A stretch of 64,000 bases of DNA from Persicaria tinctoria (lineage: Eukaryota; Streptophyta; Magnoliopsida; Caryophyllales; Polygonaceae): the NCBI GenBank assembly GCA_037127255.1, contig JBANSL010000016.1:5086501-5150500 (forward strand), given 5' to 3'. The position numbers and the translations under genes are program-made. Positions 58,078 through 64,000 of this stretch are shown in pieces. Position 1 is the first letter of the stretch. Each line of letters opens with the position of its first letter. The notes under the pieces were generated by a model that was not told where the DNA came from, ran no database searches, and saw nothing but the letters and a program-made list of their open reading frames with translations.

Positions 58078-61000
58078 TCAGCACTCGATCCGGACCGCCC
58101 CGTTGTCGGATGAGATGAACTTGGGCTTCCTGTTTACTTGCTCCAAGCACTGAATGACGTCGCCGACTTGGAAGTCGATATAGCCCTGGAGCACGAGCCC
58201 GCACTCCTTCCCTTTCCCGACTGCTTCAACGTCGTGCTTCTCTTGCTTGAGCGAAGCGCACGAACCCTCAAACACGACTTCACCGCTCCTCAACAGTCTC
58301 ATTGTGCAGGACTTGCATACCCGCCCATCTATCACCCGGCACCCAGCAATCTTAAAATCCTCTCCTTTATATTTGCTTCTTCCCTTGACTTCGAAGATGT
58401 CAAGCACTTGAGCCTCCCCGGCAACTTGGGTCTCGGGAGTCCCAGGGGCTTTTTCCACAATCAGATTACCCATGTCCTCTAAGAGGTGATAGATGACTCG
58501 ATGCAACACTATCTAAAAATAAGAAAGGGAAAACTACTTCAGGCAACAACTTCCATATAACAGAGAGTCAGAGATTTGTCCTGTAGAAATTTGAGTTTTC
58601 TGGATTGCAGAAATGTACCTTGACGCTAGCACGAGCAGCTGCGTGACCAACAGAACTAGGAGGATTACGCACATTGAAACCCACGATACAAGCACCACAG
58701 GCTTGTGCCAAGCCAATGTCAGATTCTGATATAGGACCAACTCCAACATGGATCACTTTCACCGACACCTGGAAGCAGTTATAGCAAGTGTCAAACAGGA
58801 TAGTAAAACAGATGCAATCAACAAATTTGTAACATCAGTAACTAATGTAAGGTGTTATATCAAATATGACATCTCTGTAACAAATCCATCTGCAAACGAT
58901 CTCCCCAATTTACCCGCAAAAGAACAAGAATATTTATACAAAAACTAGTTATCATTTCTAATGTTTGTCAAGTCGGTTATCTTGAAGAGTTGGAGAATTA
59001 ATTGTTCAAAGTGTTGCCTTAGGAAAGCGACCAACTCCCTTAAAAAAATCAATCTCCTGACTAAGACTGTTGAGAAATTTCTAGCACATTATCAACTTGA
59101 GGAAAGGTTTATACCTGGGGACTATTCAGACTCCTCAAGGCATCCGTGACAGCTTGAACAGTTCCCTGCACATCTGCCTTAACGATAATTGGCATTTCAA
59201 CCCTTTCAAATACCTCATCAGATGGCTCGTCTGGTTCACACCTTTCCTCTTCAATCTTTTGAAGTCTGTCTTTCTCAGACTTCTTCTTCCTACCGGCACT
59301 CAGCATCCTAGCTCTCTCCTCAGACTCTACAACAATAATGTCATCACCAGCCATTGGAAGCCCTTTCAGCCCCTCTATCTCCACAGGTATCGCAGGTCCT
59401 GCTTTGTCAGTTGACTTCCCGAACATATCTTTTATAGCCCTTATCCGACCCCACTCAGCCCCAACAACTATGTGCTGCCCACAGCACAGGGTACCTGCAT
59501 TAACTATAGCAGTTGCCAGAGGGCCCCGGCCTTTATCGAGTCTTGCTTCCACTACATACGCTTGTGCAGGTCCATCAATACGTGCTTTAAGTTCCATTAA
59601 CTCAGCCTGAAGAAGTAAAGCCTCCTCTAGATTATCTAATCCTGTTTTTTGGCTTGCTGAAACTTCAACCACCTGCACATCCCCACCCATCTCCTCCAAC
59701 ATTAAACCCTCTGAAGCAAGTTGGACTTTCACTCTTTCAGGGTTAGCACCAGGTTTGTCACATTTATTTATGGCAACGACTATAGGTACATTAGCCGCTT
59801 TGGCATGGGACATGGCTTCCAGGGTTTGGGGCATTACCCCATCATCTGCTGCTACTACTAAAACCACAATATCAGTCACAGCAGCTCCTCTGGCACGCAT
59901 TGCACTAAAAGCAGCATGACCTGGGGTGTCAAGGAATGTGATGGCCGCCCCTGATGGCATACTGACAACGAATGCACCAAGATGCTGAGTTATACCACCG
60001 GCTTCTTTCGCTACCAAGGATGTCTGGCGCAAAGCATCCAAGAGAGAGGTTTTACCGTGATCAACATGACCCATGACTGTTACAACAGGAGGTCGGGGGA
60101 GCACTTCAGCACCTTCATTTGTGTGCAATCTCCTGACACTCGCACCAACTTCCTGCATAAATGGACAAAGTCAATGTCATTTCTCATTCAAACAAAGTGC
60201 ACACTGAAAATTTTAGTTGATTAGCTGCATTTGATAACATTGAACAGTAATCTACAAATTTTAACGGGGAAAAAAACAATAATGTAAAGGATCAAAAGAA
60301 CCGAGTAAATTGTGCTGTTAATCAAGAAGTAATATGCGTAAGACATGGGATAGAACATCAAAGCAAACATACCATTGCAACTAGCTCAGCAACATCAAGA
60401 CTCAGGGGGTCAAACTCTGAGCCAACTTTCTCTCCCACATTAAGCAAAATATCCTGAAGTGCTGATATTGATTTTCCAGTACGCTTAGATAGCTCAACTA
60501 CAGTCATGCCTTCAAATATGTCTATTCTTCTATCAGATGAAGACTTTGTGCTCCTTTGCACTTTAGGAGGCGTATACGGAGCTTCAACTGGTGGCTGTGT
60601 TTTATTATCCCTTTTTGCATACTTCTCTTTTTTAACAGCCTTTAACCCAAATGATTCGTTGCTTTTTTTATCCAGCAGAAGTGCACTTCCATGAATTGAT
60701 CTATCAAAATAATACAAACAAAATGTTCACAGAGAATCTCAGGATCTCATTGGAAGAGAAAAAAAAAACTAAATAAGTGAAATTTAGCGAGTAGCATACA
60801 GGTGACCTTATCAAAGTGAGCCACAGAAGCTGTGATGCTATCATGCAGAACTTTATAGAAAATCTACTGATAATTCAGAGAATCATAAAAACAAAAGGCT
60901 AAAGACCAAACAATAACAGCTCAGTGGATAAGAAGAATCAGTTTGCTGGACATGTAAAGACTTCTGTGCACGTAGACGCATCCTCTTATTACTTTATAAG

Positions 61001-63418
61001 ATTCGTAACTCAGCATCTTGGTTTCAAATATATATCAACATGTTGATGTAATCAATTCAAGAATTAATTTTTAAAAACTTGTCATATTTTTCCACTATAA
61101 ATTCCATCAATTTATCTAATTACCCACAATTTGCAAAAAAAAAATGCAACATTTATGCATCTTTAAATACTTCAGAATAGAAATAAACTCATGTAAGAGA
61201 TGTTGATTTGAAATAAACCCATATGCAACAAAATATTTACTCATTGATTTTAGAATCAACACTGATATAATATTTCTAAATTCTAACATGTTTTAATTTT
61301 TAATATTAACCTTACATTCCCTTACCTTATGAATGGCTGTCTTATCACTGTACTATACTTGTCGAGAAATAGGATTTGTGACCTTTTAGGAAATTCTGCA
61401 AGGTGAAATAGTGAATAAATAATCAATGACAGCATACAAATTCATACATCTCGTCAACTTAGGCTGTGCTCTATTAAGGTAATACTTAATGGAAGATGGA
61501 CAGAGCTGCTTATGTTGCAAGTAATTGTATAAATATATAATGAATTGTTTTTTGTGGATTGTTCTGCAGCTAGGTTGAAGTCATATGATCTGGGTGTCCT
61601 TTACTGGTATCACCCCAATAATGATGATGATAAAGTAGTAAAACAAACAGTAGCAAATGAATAACCAGTGCCAACCAAGACATAGGAAGTATGCCATTAA
61701 TGAACGTTACTACATACAACCAGGCCACAGTGTGTGACCAAGTTAATTTTCTCACCTCTAGAGGATGTGGCTGAAGTGAGACCATATTCAGCAGCATCTC
61801 GAGAGTAAATCCTAAATGCCTTTGCATCTTCAGAGAGAAGATAAGGCAAATAATTTAATGAACGAATCACACGAATTCCCTATGAAGACCAAAAAAAAAA
61901 GGCATAGTAAGAAACAAACAAAGTATTAGGTTTCACACTCGGCAGTGGCATTATTTTCAATCTCATCATAAGACACAAAGAAAGGGAAGAGGAGAGGAAT
62001 TCCCAAAAATCATTTGCCATGCTACTTTTCAGCTAATCAATCTTAATAGGTCAGCCAATACGAGAAAATGGATTAGAATTGATAATTTCCACATGCTTCT
62101 CCATGAAAAAGGTAGTATGATGTCTTATTTCGCCTTAGCCAGTTCAATGGGGCTATTCAGTAAGAACTGTTAAGTACTTAGCAATATAATAAGATGAGAT
62201 GACTATTGAAAGGAAATTTGCATATGAAATCAAAGCTGTATTGAGTTCTTTCATAAACAAATGTATAAGCTTAAATCTATGTCCTATACAAACTGAGTCG
62301 GTTAATCATGGGTAGTCTATCTCCAAACGAAGTTTATTTGTAATCTCTCGCATTTTGCAATGCATAAGGTAGCCAGCAATGAAAGAAGATTTGTATCTAA
62401 GGTAGTAACTAATCAGGCATCAATGAACAAAATCATCTTCTTCCTATATTCCCTTCTTTGAACTTCATAGCCTTTCCCTCTAACCTCAATTTCTCTCCCT
62501 TTCATTCTCAATCCTCCATGAAAGCTTAGGCTTTCACATATCCGACCGGGTCAATCCCGTGACCTTACATCTCGATTTTTCCAGAAATTTTTTTTATCTA
62601 AAGAGATGGAAAATTGAAAGAAGATTAGTTAAGGCAGCGTCCAAGGAATGGGAGCTGCGATGGCAGGAGTCTAACTGACAGTTTTACTAGAATATCAACG
62701 AAATCAGGCTTCAATGGGTCTACCGCCGAGCAGTCATCCAACATTACAAGTGGAGAATGAAGAAAAAGATCATAGTGAGTTCTTCTCCTTGTCATACAGG
62801 ATAGGATAGCAAGGAAGGGAGTTTTATAATGTCCTAGCCCAACCGATTTTATCCGGCAATCTGTTAACTTATTGATCTAGCAAACAGAAAATTATGGTCA
62901 AACATTTAGGGTTCTTGCTGGTCTTGCACTGAAAATTGCAGTCCTGATTCCAAAACCAAGGTTATGCATACAGAACACTCAGATGGACTCTTAAAGTAAT
63001 CAAGCTCGTCGAATAATTTTTTTGAAGGGATACAAAAGAATCATTCAGGGGAACGAATTTGAATGCAAAACCAAGCTCAACGGAAGACAGAATCACGGAA
63101 ACAAGAGGAAATTGATGAAACAAACACAACTAACCCTTTTCCCGGTCAATTGCAAAGCCATTCACAGCTCAGCCCAAAAACCCTGCCAAATTACAAAATT
63201 GCCGATTAGACCTCCAATGAAATACAAGGGATCAAATAAGCCACACATCCGTAAACCTGAAACGCCGCCATTACATATGAATTAATAGGGAGATCAACCT
63301 GGCGAGGGTGCCGTGCAAGGCGACACCGTTGTAGATCGTTCCACTTCGTCAAACACTCTCGACGTTGTCCTTTAATGCGGAACAAAGCCGCTCCTTGACC
63401 TTCTGATTCAAAATACAT
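58078..63418 (-). CDS. Translation initiation factor IF-2, probably mitochondrial
   Basis: Seven coding exons, all GT-AG and phase-consistent: 63299-63418, 61756-61879, 60807-60837, 60373-60700, 59115-60152, 58619-58768, 58078-58512; total 741 residues, close to the Arabidopsis At4g11160 protein. IF-2 is the GTPase that brings formyl-Met-tRNA to the small organellar ribosome. Visible: an IF2-N-like segment ([18 protein letters not shown]), G1 GHVDHGKT at residues 229-236, G3 DTPGH at 276-280, G4 NKCD at 330-333, then domains II-IV to the conserved end [13 protein letters not shown]. Start ATG 63416-63418 is the first after an in-frame TAA. The first 40 residues are Arg-rich, with some acidic residues at the very start. 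The last five exons are secure. The first two and the 31-bp microexon are inferred from splice sites and phase. Confidence 0.93.
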
Positions 63419-63660
63419 GATTTTCGACAATGGAAAAAGTTAGGGAAGAAGGTGACCTGTTGGAGGATGCGATGGGGGAATAAAATAAGGCGCCTTTAAG
63501 GAATTAAAGGAGGAAAGGAAGGGAGAAAGTGGGGAAGAGGACTCACCGGACAGCGTTGAGCACCGGATATTGCTTCCGGCGGCGGGATTCCGAGAGACGA
63601 AGGGAGGTTGAAACGGCGGTGTGAGGAGGAGACAACTCTGCTATGGAGAAACGGGGTGTG
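63419..63660 (-). promoter_or_regulatory. IF-2 5' leader with a 90-bp intron
   Basis: Minus strand shows a leader exon ending CTGTCCG at 63547, followed by GTGAGT, and an acceptor AACAG before 63456, so 63457-63546 is a likely GT-AG intron in the leader. The leader contains no ATG, which supports the start at 63418. The leader's 5' end is approximate. Confidence 0.6.
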
Positions 63661-64000
63661 TAAGGCTCGCAAAATATCTTTCGGAAATTTTATTTTTTTA
63701 TTCATAAAGTATGCACTAGTATACTCCCCGACACGATTTTTTAAAACTAAAATGTTAATAATATATTATAAATTTTATAAAATATTAATAAAAGTTAAAG
63801 ATACAAATTTTAAAAATTTTATTAAAAATGAAAAGGATCCGAGCGTAAATACTAAATACATAAACTTCGTCTCGACAATAGATGAAATCATAAAACTCAT
63901 CTTGTAGTTAGACTCACCCTTTTTATTTTGATTAAATAAGATCTTTCGGGAAAAAAAATTATTAAGTGAGAATTTGAGATCAAATATACCTGAATCTTCT
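63661..64000. other. AT-rich DNA upstream of IF-2
   Basis: Contains the presumptive IF-2 promoter. No gene recognised; the 99-residue plus-strand frame here is AT-rich and not gene-like. Confidence 0.4.

Overview
This is nuclear DNA of a flowering plant. Genes are split by GT-AG introns, intergenic DNA is strongly AT-rich, and LTR retrotransposons, TRIMs, hAT, Mutator-like and Stowaway-type elements fill most of the space. The tyrosine decarboxylase and BAHD genes and the style of the copia and chromovirus elements suggest a dicot, perhaps an asterid. That lineage guess is inference.

Gene content is low. Three genes are well supported. A tyrosine/DOPA-type aromatic amino acid decarboxylase lies at 30595-32256 (minus, one exon). 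A two-exon BAHD acyltransferase of the benzyl alcohol O-benzoyltransferase type lies at 49328-51470 (plus). A seven-coding-exon organellar, probably mitochondrial, translation initiation factor IF-2 lies at 58078-63418 (minus). The window opens in the 3' end of a DAD1-like chloroplast phospholipase A1 gene. Weaker gene models are a chimeric or broken gene at 11542-13228, which starts as a DUF4057 family gene but does not continue as one, and an unrecognised minus-strand gene at 16566-17316.

Layout. 1-7.4 kb: PLA1 end, then AT-rich DNA with a degraded hAT element. 7.5-9.6 kb: an internally deleted Ty3/gypsy chromovirus with 128-bp LTRs. 10.7 kb: a solo LTR. 11.5-13.2 kb: the chimeric gene. 14-16.4 kb: a tRNA-like sequence followed by a field of short repeated words. 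16.5-25.3 kb: a nest in which a minus-strand LTR element carries a TRIM-derived tandem array (three 173-bp LTRs, 439-bp period) in its coding part and a complete but dead 5,237-bp Ty1/copia element in its LTR. 30.6-32.3 kb: decarboxylase. 35.3-39.2 kb: a 5'-truncated minus-strand copia element. 39.2-41.7 kb: an hAT element with an exact 8-bp target duplication and a Mutator-like element with an exact 10-bp one. 46.1 kb: a solo LTR with exact target duplication. 49.3-51.5 kb: BAHD gene with a MITE in its intron. 52-57 kb: a foldback MITE with a perfect 56-bp palindrome, an hAT remnant with a transposase C-terminal domain, a Stowaway, and two inverted-repeat elements sitting in the same TA microsatellite. 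58-63.7 kb: IF-2.

The genes do not form a pathway cluster. The decarboxylase makes phenolic amines and the BAHD enzyme makes esters or amides, but they are 17 kb apart and nothing in the sequence ties them together. The most unusual material is mobile: the TRIM/host tandem array, the composite element in TA repeats, and the two tRNA-like sequences that each sit next to a field of repeated words.
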